From CAYPIE01 sp964410665 (GTDB lineage: Bacteria; Planctomycetota; Planctomycetia; Gemmatales; Gemmataceae), in NCBI GenBank assembly GCA_964410665.1, contig CAYPIE010000102.1, positions 1 through 19,729 of the forward strand: a stretch of DNA of 19,729 nt, given 5' to 3'. Positions 1 to 7,700 of this stretch are shown here, one piece after another. The position numbers and the translations under genes are program-made. Position 1 is the stretch's first letter; the number at the start of each line of letters is the position of its first letter. A model generated the notes under the pieces. The model ran no database searches. It worked only from the letters and a program-made list of their open reading frames with translations, and was not told the origin of the DNA.

Positions 1-145
1 CTTACCGCAAGCGCCTCTGCCTCTTCCAGACTTACCGCAAGCGCCTCTGCCTCTTCCAGACTTACCGCAAGCGCCTCTGCCTCTTTCCCCGCACCGCAAA
101 CGCTTCTGCCGCTTCGCATCGCAATCGCCTCTGCCGCTCCTTCGC
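1..145. repeat. Degenerate 30-bp tandem repeat, cut by the window edge
   Basis: Positions 1-30 and 31-60 are identical 30-bp units, and 61-84 repeats the first 24 bases of the unit. A diverged copy occupies 91-120, and a shorter diverged copy (core GCAATCGCCTCTGCCGCT) starts at 121. The array probably continues left of the window. It lies just past the stop of the minus-strand leucine-rich-repeat gene. Plus frame 1 is open from base 1 to the stop at 199-201, reading a Thr/Ala/Ser-rich peptide, so the repeats could be the tail of a gene entering from the left. That would overlap the 3' end of the neighbouring gene, so I treat it as non-coding. Confidence 0.85.
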
Positions 146-168
146 GCAAACGTGTCTTGTTCTTGGAG

Positions 169-987
169 TCACTTAGGCAAGCGGACGCCGATCGCGTTTA
201 GGGCGGGCAATTGTTCGGACTTGGCGGGATCGGAGAGCGGGTTGCCATCCAGATAGAGGCGCAGGTAGGGGGCAAACCGTTTCGGTCCCTCAGCATCGCT
301 TTTGGCGGCTTCGACGAGCGGGGTTAAGTCGGTAATCTGGTTTTTGGCCAGCATCAGGATCCGAATCTCGGTCTGGCTCTTCAGCGGCGTGAGATCGGAG
401 ATTTGATTCCCGCTGAGGTTGAGGGTGTTCAGGCGGGTGATCTTGGCAAGCGGCTTGAGGTTGGTGATCTGGTTGCTACTGAGATCTAAGGAAGAGAGCT
501 TGGTGAGTCCTGTAAGCGGGGCCAGGTCCTTGGCCTGGTTGTTGGCGAGGTAGAGTGCAGACAGCTTTGTCAGCTTCGCTAAGGGTTGGAGCGAGGCGAT
601 CTGGTTGTTTTCCAAGTTGAGGTACTGCAGCCCGGTCAGCCCGGCGAGGGGTTCCAGGTTCTTGATCTGGTTCCCGGCAAGGTCGAGCGACTGCAGATTT
701 TTAAGTTCCTTGAGGGGTTCCAGGTCTTTGATCTGGTTTTTGGCCAGGCGAATCTCGGCCAGGTTATAGCACTTTTCCAGTCCGGTGAGGTCGGCGATCT
801 CCTTGCCGTTGCCATGCAGGATAAAAATCTTATTGAGATCCTCATCGGTGAGCGGGCCCTTTTTCTTGTCAAACAGGTTGGCACGCAGCAGGGCTTCGAG
901 GTTCTTGTCGGGGATCTTGACTGGCTCGGCGGCGTGCAGGGGTGCACAGATCAGGACCAGTCCAAGGGTAATCGCCAGTTTACGCAT
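169..987 (-). CDS. Secreted leucine-rich-repeat protein
   Basis: An N-terminal signal peptide (MRKLAITLGLVLICAPLHAA) is followed by a short acidic cap and then seven tandem LRRs of 22 residues. These have the internalin-like pattern LxxLxxLxLxxNQIxxLxPL, with Asn-Gln-Ile in nearly every unit, and an eighth diverged unit near the C-terminus (LRLYLDGNPLSD). No enzymatic domain or C-terminal anchor is visible, so a role in protein binding outside the cytoplasm is the likely function; the partner is unknown. I start at the second ATG (987) because AGGAG lies 9 nt upstream of it. The ATG at 993 is only 3 nt from the same site. The gene lies downstream of the DUF1080 gene on the same strand, separated by a stem-loop. 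Confidence 0.9.
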   Translation of the reverse strand: MRKLAITLGLVLICAPLHAAEPVKIPDKNLEALLRANLFDKKKGPLTDEDLNKIFILHGNGKEIADLTGLEKCYNLAEIRLAKNQIKDLEPLKELKNLQSLDLAGNQIKNLEPLAGLTGLQYLNLENNQIASLQPLAKLTKLSALYLANNQAKDLAPLTGLTKLSSLDLSSNQITNLKPLAKITRLNTLNLSGNQISDLTPLKSQTEIRILMLAKNQITDLTPLVEAAKSDAEGPKRFAPYLRLYLDGNPLSDPAKSEQLPALNAIGVRLPK

Positions 988-1009
988 GAACATATTCTCC
1001 TAAGAAAGT

Positions 1010-1040
1010 GAAATCCGCAGAGGGATGCCCTGCGGATTTC
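1010..1040 (-). terminator. Stem-loop after the DUF1080 gene
   Basis: GAAATCCGCAG (1010-1020) and CTGCGGATTTC (1030-1040) form a perfect 11-bp stem with a 9-nt loop. It starts 12 nt after the stop of the upstream minus-strand gene and ends 22 nt before the start of the leucine-rich-repeat gene. There is no good U-tract after it (CACTTTCTTAGG), so termination may be weak. It could instead protect the 3' end or separate the two reading frames on one transcript. Confidence 0.55.
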
Positions 1041-1052
1041 CAGGCAGCATCA

Positions 1053-1691
1053 TCAATGGTTCAATTCGCGAATCCGCAAGTTTCGCCAGCGGACCTGGGC
1101 GGGCTTGTCGCCGCGATAGCTGTGCACTTGCAGGCCGATAAAGCCAGTCTTGGTCATGTCATCGTGTAGATCGGCCACAGGGATACCGTTGACCCAAGTC
1201 TGGATGTGGTCGCCATGACAGCGGACGCGGTAGTGATTCCATTGGCCATTCTTGAAGGCAGTGTTTTTCTTAGGGTCGTTGCGGTTTTCTTCGCTACTCA
1301 GCCAGCCCCGGCGTGCTTCATCGTAGATAAAGCCAGCCCCGCCATTGGTGGCAATTTCCACCTGGTAGCCGTGCACGCGGCCGTTTTTGTACTTCTGGAA
1401 GCTGTTGGAGCGGATCTGCACGCCCGAGTTGAGTGGGTCATCGACCTTGACCTCGAACTCCAGTTCAAAGTCGCCGTAGTGCTTTTTGGTGCACAGAAAC
1501 GAGTTGGGGCTCCCCTCAGCGGTGGTGCCGAGGATGACACCGTCCTCGACCTCGTAGGTGGCGGTGCCGTTGATCTGCTGCCAGCCGTTGAGGTCCTTGC
1601 TGTTGAACAGCGACACCCAGCTGCTTTTGTCCTCGGCATGGACGAGCAACGGAGCGGCCAGACAGCTCAGAAGCAATACGAGTTGGCGCAT
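1053..1691 (-). CDS. Secreted DUF1080 / 3-keto-disaccharide hydrolase-type protein
   Basis: The 212-residue product has a signal peptide (MRQLVLLLSCLAAPLLVHA) followed by a single DUF1080 domain, a concanavalin-like jelly roll. Family hallmarks are SLFNSKDLNGW (27-37), the strand pattern DFELEFEVKV (74-83) with SGVQIRS (89-95), GYQVEI (108-113), WNHYRVRCHGDHIQTWVNG (151-169), GFIGLQVHS (183-191) and the terminal VRWRNLRIREL. The family is greatly expanded in Planctomycetota; characterised members hydrolyse 3-keto-glycosides, and many are still unassigned. The start at 1691 is chosen because GGAGG lies 8 nt upstream; an in-frame ATG at 1706 has no such site. It acts outside the cytoplasm; the substrate cannot be read from the sequence. 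Confidence 0.92.
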   Translation of the reverse strand: MRQLVLLLSCLAAPLLVHAEDKSSWVSLFNSKDLNGWQQINGTATYEVEDGVILGTTAEGSPNSFLCTKKHYGDFELEFEVKVDDPLNSGVQIRSNSFQKYKNGRVHGYQVEIATNGGAGFIYDEARRGWLSSEENRNDPKKNTAFKNGQWNHYRVRCHGDHIQTWVNGIPVADLHDDMTKTGFIGLQVHSYRGDKPAQVRWRNLRIRELNH

Positions 1692-1784
1692 CGGCCAATC
1701 CTCCAATCGGGGGGAGAGGGTCCATTACTGCGGTTCATCATCGCCGGCGGACAGGCTCAAGGCAAGGGGCCGGCTCGGTGTTGA

Positions 1785-2489
1785 CTAGGCGTTGACATAG
1801 ACGGCGCGTCCGCAACCGCCACAGGTCAAAAAAGACCCCCCCTGTAGCTGGGTCAGCTGGGCTAGATTGAGGTTCATGTGGCAGTGGCCACAGGCATTGG
1901 TACGGACCGCGGCCAGGGCATCCGCGCCATGCGCGGCCACCAAACGGGCCAGCTTGTCGCGGATGTCGATGGGGATTTGCGACTCGACCTTGGCCAACTC
2001 AGCACTGGCGTGGGCATGTTCACGTTCGAGTCGCTCTTTGCGTTGGGCCGACTCGGTTTCAAACTGGGCGAGGGTTTCCTGGGCCGTTAGGATTTCCTCT
2101 TCGAGCACGGGGATACGGGCTTCGGCGGCATCGATGGTGGCGATCAAGCCAAAGATGGTTTCTTCCAACTCACTGACGCGGGCATGGTGGCGCTCGATCT
2201 CACTTTTTTTGGTGGTGTACTCCTTGGCGTTCATGATCTCATTGAGCTGACGCTCGCTTTTGGCCAGCTGGTCGTTGCTGCTGGCCAGGTCGGATTCGCG
2301 TTGTTGCTGGATCAGCTTGTCGTGTTTGATGGCCGCGCGAACATCGGTCAGTTCCTTTTCCTTAAGGGCGAACTGGTTTTGATGGGCCTTGCGTAGCCGG
2401 GGGATACGCTGCAGTTCGGCCTCGAGGTCGCGTAGGTGACGACGCAGACGGTGAATGTCCCGAAGCAGTGGCGAGATACCAGTGGCCAT
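1785..2489 (-). CDS. Coiled-coil protein with C4 zinc ribbon (COG1579 type)
   Basis: A 234-residue protein with a long charged heptad coiled coil over residues 10-175 and a C-terminal C4 zinc ribbon, CGHC (200-203) and CGGC (223-226), followed by AVYVNA. This layout matches the zf-RING_7 / COG1579 family, described as putative nucleic-acid-binding proteins; the Helicobacter member binds flagellar and RNA-related partners. MNAKEYTTKKSEI (86-98) is close to the conserved family segment. I start at ATG 2489 because AAGGA lies 5 nt upstream. An upstream extension to 2597 is open but lacks a ribosome site and would cover the likely promoter. There is no signal peptide, so it is cytoplasmic. The gene is divergent from the amidohydrolase gene. 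Confidence 0.88.
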   Translation of the reverse strand: MATGISPLLRDIHRLRRHLRDLEAELQRIPRLRKAHQNQFALKEKELTDVRAAIKHDKLIQQQRESDLASSNDQLAKSERQLNEIMNAKEYTTKKSEIERHHARVSELEETIFGLIATIDAAEARIPVLEEEILTAQETLAQFETESAQRKERLEREHAHASAELAKVESQIPIDIRDKLARLVAAHGADALAAVRTNACGHCHMNLNLAQLTQLQGGSFLTCGGCGRAVYVNA

Positions 2490-2535
2490 GAGCTTCCTTC
2501 GAATGGTTCGCACGGAGTGTCGGAGCAAAGCAGCT

Positions 2536-2541
2536 ATTCTA
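2536..2541 (-). promoter_or_regulatory. Possible -10 element for the zinc-ribbon gene
   Basis: Read on the minus strand the hexamer is TAGAAT, five of six matches to the sigma-70 -10 box. It would give a leader of about 40 nt. No good -35 hexamer sits 16-18 bp upstream, so this is a weak call. Confidence 0.25.
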
Positions 2542-2635
2542 CCCCAGTCAAACCGAGGAAGCCTCTTGACTTGCGGTCGGATTGCCTGGACAGTCAATCG
2601 GAATGATTGTGGACCCTTGTGGGACTGGATGAACT

Positions 2636-5272
2636 ATGAAGTATTTGTTTGTCAGCCTGGTAGTTTGCCTAGTAGCCACCAATGGGATGCATGCCCAGCA
2701 GGCAGCGACGGCGATTTATGCGGACCGGATCCACACGGCGGCGGGTCGGCCGATTGACAACGGTGTCCTGGTGGTCCAGGGGGGCAAGATCGTGGCCGTA
2801 GGACGCGCGGGACAGGTTCGGTTACCGGAGGGGGTGGTTGAACGCCGGCTGGGCGGCCGGCAGATTATCCCCGGACTGGTGGATACCCACTCTCACTTGG
2901 GAGTTTATGCCCGTCCGCAGGTGCAAGCCCATTCCGATGGCAATGAGATGTCTGGCCCGGTTCAGTCGGGGATCCGGGCGATGGATGCCATTTTTCCTGA
3001 CGATCCAGGGATTCGCATGGCTCTGGCCGGCGGGGTGACCACCGCCAACATCATGCCCGGCTCGGGGAATGTCATCGGCGGACAGACCCTCTATGTCAAG
3101 TATCGCGGCTCTACCATTGAGGGAATGCGGCTGAAGGAGCTGCCGGTGCTTGGCGGTCTGAAAATGGCCAACGGCGAGAACCCCAAGGGTTATGGTCGCC
3201 GCTCCAAACAGGCGCCGTTCACTCGGATGAAGGTGGCGTCGTTACAACGCGAGCAGTTTATCAAGGCCCAGGAATACCAGCGGAAGTGGCAGCAGTATGA
3301 AACGGGCAAGGCCGAGGGGAAGGATACGGCGCGTCCAGCGCGGAATGTGGATCTGGAGCCGCTGGTGGAAGTGCTGGAGCGCAAGCGGACGGTGCATTTC
3401 CACTGTCATCGCGCCGATGACCTGATGTCGGCCATCCGCATTGCCGAGGAGTTTGGTTTTGAGCTGGTGCTGCAGCACGCGACGGAAGGTTATCGGATTG
3501 CCTCGATCCTGGCGGAGAAAAAGATTCCTTGCTCGCTGACCCTGGTCGATAGCCCCGGTGGCAAGGCGGAGACGATGGGGCTTTTAGAGGAGAATGCCGC
3601 GGTGTTGCATAAGGCGGGCGTTTTGGTCGCGATCAACACCGATGACTTTATCACCGAGTCACGTTTTTTTCTTCGGACCGGCTCCATGGCGGTGCGTGGC
3701 GGGATGTCGGAACAAGCTGCGCTGGAAGCGTTGACTATCAACCCGGCCAAGATGATGCACCTGGACCAACGGCTTGGCTCGCTGGAGTCAGGCAAGGACG
3801 CCGACTTTGTCATCCTGTCGGGGGACCCGTTCAGCATCTACACGCACGTCCTGGAAACGTATATCGAGGGCGAACGGGTCTTTAACCGGGACGACCGGCG
3901 CGACTGGTGCTACCAGGCGGGCGGCTTCGCCCTGCCCAATGCGGACCGCCTGCCCGCCCAGCCGAAGTTGCCGGAACTGCCGGTCAAGGTCGAGTTGCCT
4001 AGGGGCAAGCAGGATCCGGTGAAGATGGGGGAGCGTTTTGCGGTCCGAGCTGGCCGGATTTACACGGCGGCGGGGGCGCCGATCATGGATGGCCTGATCC
4101 TGGTCGAGGGTGGCAAGATCCAGGCGGTGGGCCCGCGTGATGCGGTACCCTTGCCCGAGGGAACGCCGGTGCTGACCGCGGCCGAGGTAACGCCGGGGCT
4201 GATCGATGCCCACTCGGTGGTAGGACTATCCGGGGCGGTGAATATTGCCGCGGATCAGGATCAAGATGAGGCCAGCGGTCCCAACCAGTCGGATCTGCGG
4301 GTGCTTGATAGCTTCAATCCGAATGAGCCGCTGTTGGAGTTTCTACGCCGCGAAGGCGTCACGGTGATCCATGGCTTGCCCGGGCGGGTCAATGTTCTGG
4401 CAGGCCAGACGGGGATCTTCCGCACCAGTGGCACGCTGGTGGAGCCGATGACCATTCGCTTTCCAGCCGGGCTGCACATCAACCTGGGTGAGGTGCCCAA
4501 GGGTCAATATCCGGGTCGGGCCCCGTTGACGCGGATGGCGACTGCGCACCTGGTCCGTAGCGCCTTTGCCGAGGCCCAGGCTTATGCGAGCAAGCAGAAG
4601 CAGTCCGAGGACCCAGCCAAGCTGCCGCCACGCAACCTCAAGCATGAGGCCCTGGTACCGATGCTCGAGGGCAAGCTTCCGGTGATTTTCAGCGCGCATC
4701 GGGGAGATGACATCCAAACGGCATTGCGTTTGAGCAAGGAGTTTGCCTTGAAGCCGATGTTGGCACTGGCCACCGAGGCGTACTTGCTACGCGCGCAATT
4801 GGCCAAGGCCAAGGTGCCGGTGCTGGTGCATCCGACCATGCAGCGGAGTGCCAGTAGCATGGAGACGCTGCACGGCTGTACCACCAATGCCGCGGCGTTG
4901 GCCGATGCGGGTATTCCGTTGGCGATCACCACCGCGTTTGAGGGCTATGTTCCCAAGACCCGACTGCTACGTGGTGAGATGGCGATGGCCATGACCTACG
5001 GTCTGGGCCCCGATCGGGCGCTGCGGTCGGTGACGATTGATGCGGCCAAGATTCTGGGCATTGACGGCGACTATGGCAGCATTGAGCCCGGCAAGGTCGC
5101 GGATCTGGTCCTTTACGATGGAGATCCGTTTGAGAACGCCACCCATGTACTACGGACCATCAGTGGCGGCAAGGTGGTGTATGACCGTGACGCTTATCTG
5201 GCGATGCCGTTTGCCCGGCGAGCGTTGCCGCTGACCGGCGGCAGTGGCATTGGCTGCTGCATGGGCTGGTAA
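2636..5272 (+). CDS. Secreted double amidohydrolase; second domain lacks metal ligands
   Basis: The 878-residue product has a signal peptide (residues 1 to about 20) and two amidohydrolase domains of the imidazolonepropionase-like (COG1228) type, roughly 24-420 and 468-855. Domain 1 has the metal-site residues: H85 and H87 in DTHSHLG, K176 in GGLKMANGENPKG as a possible carboxylated lysine, H256/H258 in FHCHRADD, H281 in LQHATEGY, and D336 in NTDD. Domain 2 aligns motif for motif, but V528 replaces the second His of HxH, H614 replaces the Lys, S686 the first His of HCH, L711 the His and A767 the Asp. Only H526 and H688 remain. Domain 2 is therefore probably a structural or regulatory pseudoenzyme. 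The substrate is unknown; relatives include dipeptidases and cyclic amidases. The ribosome site is weak (GGATGA overlaps the region just upstream). Confidence 0.9.
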   Translation: MKYLFVSLVVCLVATNGMHAQQAATAIYADRIHTAAGRPIDNGVLVVQGGKIVAVGRAGQVRLPEGVVERRLGGRQIIPGLVDTHSHLGVYARPQVQAHSDGNEMSGPVQSGIRAMDAIFPDDPGIRMALAGGVTTANIMPGSGNVIGGQTLYVKYRGSTIEGMRLKELPVLGGLKMANGENPKGYGRRSKQAPFTRMKVASLQREQFIKAQEYQRKWQQYETGKAEGKDTARPARNVDLEPLVEVLERKRTVHFHCHRADDLMSAIRIAEEFGFELVLQHATEGYRIASILAEKKIPCSLTLVDSPGGKAETMGLLEENAAVLHKAGVLVAINTDDFITESRFFLRTGSMAVRGGMSEQAALEALTINPAKMMHLDQRLGSLESGKDADFVILSGDPFSIYTHVLETYIEGERVFNRDDRRDWCYQAGGFALPNADRLPAQPKLPELPVKVELPRGKQDPVKMGERFAVRAGRIYTAAGAPIMDGLILVEGGKIQAVGPRDAVPLPEGTPVLTAAEVTPGLIDAHSVVGLSGAVNIAADQDQDEASGPNQSDLRVLDSFNPNEPLLEFLRREGVTVIHGLPGRVNVLAGQTGIFRTSGTLVEPMTIRFPAGLHINLGEVPKGQYPGRAPLTRMATAHLVRSAFAEAQAYASKQKQSEDPAKLPPRNLKHEALVPMLEGKLPVIFSAHRGDDIQTALRLSKEFALKPMLALATEAYLLRAQLAKAKVPVLVHPTMQRSASSMETLHGCTTNAAALADAGIPLAITTAFEGYVPKTRLLRGEMAMAMTYGLGPDRALRSVTIDAAKILGIDGDYGSIEPGKVADLVLYDGDPFENATHVLRTISGGKVVYDRDAYLAMPFARRALPLTGGSGIGCCMGW

Positions 5273-5288
5273 GGGGTCGACAGGGTTG

Positions 5289-5316
5289 GTGGGCAAGGGG
5301 TGAACATCTTGCCCAC
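5289..5316 (+). terminator. Stem-loop after the amidohydrolase gene
   Basis: GTGGGCAAG (5289-5297) and CTTGCCCAC (5308-5316) form a perfect 9-bp stem with a 10-nt loop, 16 nt past the stop codon. No run of T follows (GAAGAGACTCC), so it is a terminator-like or 3'-end-stabilising hairpin rather than a classical intrinsic terminator. Confidence 0.5.
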
Positions 5317-5385
5317 GAAGAGACTCCTGTTCGGGTAGACGACTTGGAGCGCTAACCGATTGGAACCCTGTGGAGTGCCTTTGCG

Positions 5386-6135
5386 ATGTGCATTTTCTCC
5401 CAATCCATCCTCTGGGTAGCGAATACTCAGATCTTTGCTCGGCCCGGCGTCGCCGCTGAACAGTATCTGGTCTACCGCATGGAGTTCGATGCGGCGGCCG
5501 AGCTGGCGATGATCTTACCCTTGCCGGTGCCGGTCGGGGTGGCCGAGGACGCGGTGCGATTCATCAGCCTGGAAGAATATCCGGACTTTTTCGACGACCT
5601 GGACCAGGCCTTTGCGCAGGCAGTCATCCGGGGTTTGGGTTCCATGCTGCGGGTCATGGCGGAACCCCTGGCGGTGATCACGGTTGGCAGTTTTGAGGCT
5701 TCGTTTGTACCGACGCTCGCCGACTTTGCCCGGCTGGATGAGCGGTTTCGCCTGCCCAAGCGGGTGTGGGATCGCTTGCCGGAGTATCGGGACTACGGTT
5801 TCGCGGTGTTTCAGTTGCGTGCGGGGCATCAGAGGATCCATCCGATGGCCTTCTCCTTTCCCCGGGCTGAGCCCGACCGGTTGTTTTTTCCGACGGTACA
5901 TCTTCATCAGGGACGGGTGCACAAGTGGGCGCGGTTTGATCATGCCCTTTATGCTCAAGATTTGCCAGTGCAAGCCTTGGAGCTGAGCGGCTGGCAGTCA
6001 GGGCAGGGGCCGGTGACAGAATATGTGGACATCGACCGGGCGGAAGGCCTGATCGATGCCGAGGCGCGTTGTTTTCGGCGAACGCTCAAGGGCTATCTGC
6101 AGAATCAGGACACCTGGGTGGAACCGGCGGTTTGA
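5386..6135 (+). CDS. Conserved protein of unknown function
   Basis: A 249-residue protein with no signal peptide and no membrane segment. It begins MCIFSQSILWVANTQIFAR and contains the segments ELAMILPLPVP (39-49), EDAVRFISLEEYPDFF (54-69), GFAVFQLRAGHQRIHPMAFS (138-157) and LFFPTVHLHQG (166-176). The dense, regularly spaced motifs look like a real family; I believe related proteins occur in other Planctomycetota and in Myxococcota, but I cannot name a Pfam domain or function. GGAG lies about 12 nt upstream of the ATG. The gene follows the amidohydrolase by 113 bp, across a stem-loop, so it is probably transcribed separately. Confidence 0.8.
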   Translation: MCIFSQSILWVANTQIFARPGVAAEQYLVYRMEFDAAAELAMILPLPVPVGVAEDAVRFISLEEYPDFFDDLDQAFAQAVIRGLGSMLRVMAEPLAVITVGSFEASFVPTLADFARLDERFRLPKRVWDRLPEYRDYGFAVFQLRAGHQRIHPMAFSFPRAEPDRLFFPTVHLHQGRVHKWARFDHALYAQDLPVQALELSGWQSGQGPVTEYVDIDRAEGLIDAEARCFRRTLKGYLQNQDTWVEPAV

Positions 6136-6295
6136 CGGTTGTCAAGCGACCCGGACGGGCGATGGGCTCCCTGGCGGCCAGGCGAAAAAATCCGCGGTTT
6201 TGCCCGGGTGGGGGCATCTATACCTAGAGAGGATCTTCGGCCTCGAAGGGTCAACGTTGAGCGGCTCGGTTTCTGCGGGACGATTCAGGTTGATT

Positions 6296-6328
6296 CGGGG
6301 ACAACTCGGGGACAATTTGGGGACAATT
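6296..6328. repeat. Three tandem 11-bp units (CGGGGACAAYT)
   Basis: The units are CGGGGACAACT (6296-6306), CGGGGACAATT (6307-6317) and TGGGGACAATT (6318-6328). Two substitutions separate the outer units, and there is no indel. The 11-bp period is close to one helical turn, so the GGGGACAA cores face the same side of the DNA. Confidence 0.85.
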
Positions 6329-6762
6329 CGCGGTGTTTCTTGGTGTTTTGGGCGAGTCGGAAAGGGGTGTCCAAGGATGGTAAATCCGCCCAAGTACTTA
6401 TTTGGTAGCTAGTTGTTACGATTGACAATTCCCCACTTTGGAAGTTTGTGGACTACAGACATTGGTTTTGCCCTGGGGGTTGTACTACATTGTTGCGACA
6501 GATAAGTTCGCAAGCTTGTTCATTAGAGTGTGAAGCCTCCACCATGGCCGAACCCGCTCGCTCCATCCACTGTGAAGAACCTGGTCGAGTAGTGCCCAGG
6601 TTGGTTTGCCAACATCGATCCGGAGGATCGGGACGGAGTTTTTACTGTGCGGAGACCAGCGAGTAGCCGTATCCGGACGCCTGGTGTGGGCAATGGGAAG
6701 TGAAACGGCTCGAAGAAGTGGGCGATTGGAACGATGGCTCGGAGGCTTTTGCGAAGATGACC

Positions 6763-6787
6763 ATTCATAGCCATGATGGCTATGAAT
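6763..6787. promoter_or_regulatory. 25-nt perfect palindrome upstream of the HEPN-like gene
   Basis: ATTCATAGCCAT (6763-6774) and ATGGCTATGAAT (6776-6787) are perfect reverse complements around a single G (6775). The dyad ends 91 bp before the ATG of the HEPN-like gene. As DNA it resembles an operator for a dimeric regulator; as RNA it could fold with a 3-5-nt loop. No T-run follows, which argues against an intrinsic terminator. Confidence 0.5.
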
Positions 6788-6878
6788 TGGCTCGGTCACG
6801 CAATCCACAGCATTGAGTCATGGAGGTCTGGTCAGGAAGCTGGATGCACAGGACAAGCCGCGACCGAGGGATTCTACC

Positions 6879-7670
6879 ATGGCGGCCAAACGACCGCGCA
6901 AGACCAACAAGTCGGCCCAGGCGAGGTCAGACAAACTCGTTTGCGAGCCGGTCAGTGTGCTGGTAGAGCTGTGTGTTTCCCTGTCAACGCTGTGGAGTCA
7001 GTATTGGAATCGTGTCGGAGGGTTACCGCCGCCGGCAGAACGGGTGCCGTTTCTGCTGGTACAAGTTCGTCGTTTTGCTCAGGAGCATCGAGAGGAACAT
7101 CTCCGCCGAGTTCTGGGTGGAGTGTCCCAGGGAAAACACCTGGTGGAAGCAGCCCTCGCCTGGGATACGCCGTGGATAGGCCCATCGCATCGGGAGACCC
7201 ACTCGGAGACGGATATGATCCGGGGGGAACAGTGGCGTTTGGTGATGGTCTACGCGGGTTTAGAGCGGATTATCCGTTCACTGGTCTGTTTGGGGGACGG
7301 ACATGGGATTCGCCGGGATTTACTAGACCCATTTCTGAGCTGCTGTTGTCCTCCGGAGTTTGGCCTACCGATCGAGCCTCCCAAAATGCCGCCGGAAAAG
7401 CGCGATGGCAGCACCTTTGAGCAGATGAAGACGGCCTTACGAGGCTACCTAGATGGCCAGTGGATCCGCAGTTGGCGCGAGGCAATTCTGTTGGCCCAGG
7501 GCTTGCGAAATGCGATCACGCACGGCATCCTGTCTCCATCGCGGGCGCGCAACTTTGGGCTGCGGCCGGCGATGCAGCGGTTAACCTATGAGCTTGGCCG
7601 CTTGGCTTACCGGACGCTTGAGACCTTAGCCGCGGAGGAGTCGGATAGGCAAGCGACCTCGGGAGGCTAG
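6879..7670 (+). CDS. HEPN-like protein with RNxxxH motif
   Basis: A 263-residue cytoplasmic protein with a Lys/Arg-rich N-terminus (MAAKRPRKTNKSAQARSDK) and an otherwise helical profile. Near the C-terminus it carries LRNAITHGIL, in which R210-N211 and H215 match the Rx4H motif of HEPN domains, followed by a long helix (RLTYELGRLAYRTLETLAAEE). An earlier helix, EQWRLVMVYAGLERIIRSL (117-135), fits the first HEPN helix. Many HEPN proteins are RNases in toxin-antitoxin, restriction and other defence systems, but others are housekeeping or inactive; family membership here is inferred from the motif and helices. The start is ATG 6879 because GAGGG lies 8 nt upstream; a TTG at 6813 is also in frame. 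It precedes the UvrC-like gene by about 30 bp on the same strand. Confidence 0.75.
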   Translation: MAAKRPRKTNKSAQARSDKLVCEPVSVLVELCVSLSTLWSQYWNRVGGLPPPAERVPFLLVQVRRFAQEHREEHLRRVLGGVSQGKHLVEAALAWDTPWIGPSHRETHSETDMIRGEQWRLVMVYAGLERIIRSLVCLGDGHGIRRDLLDPFLSCCCPPEFGLPIEPPKMPPEKRDGSTFEQMKTALRGYLDGQWIRSWREAILLAQGLRNAITHGILSPSRARNFGLRPAMQRLTYELGRLAYRTLETLAAEESDRQATSGG

Positions 7671-7700
7671 GCGTCCGACAGCCCATGGCTTGGGCGGGTT

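Larger units (their letters stand above)
6136..6878. other. 743-bp stretch without a recognisable gene
   Basis: Open frames here on both strands are short, have low-complexity or Arg/Ser-rich translations, and lack ribosome sites and family motifs. The stretch holds an 11-bp tandem repeat (6296-6328) and a 25-nt palindrome (6763-6787), described separately. It could contain a small RNA or the remains of a lost gene; nothing in the sequence decides this. Confidence 0.6.

Noticed and set aside
1..90. CRISPR-like array
   Set aside because: The 30-bp units abut without unique spacers.
6132..6145. TTGAC / GTCAA hairpin at the stop of the conserved unknown gene
   Set aside because: The stem is only 5 bp and overlaps the stop codon, too weak to call a terminator.
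6448..6808. Small open frames on both strands of the gene-free block
   Set aside because: They lack ribosome sites, have unstructured Arg/Ser-rich translations and share nothing with known families.
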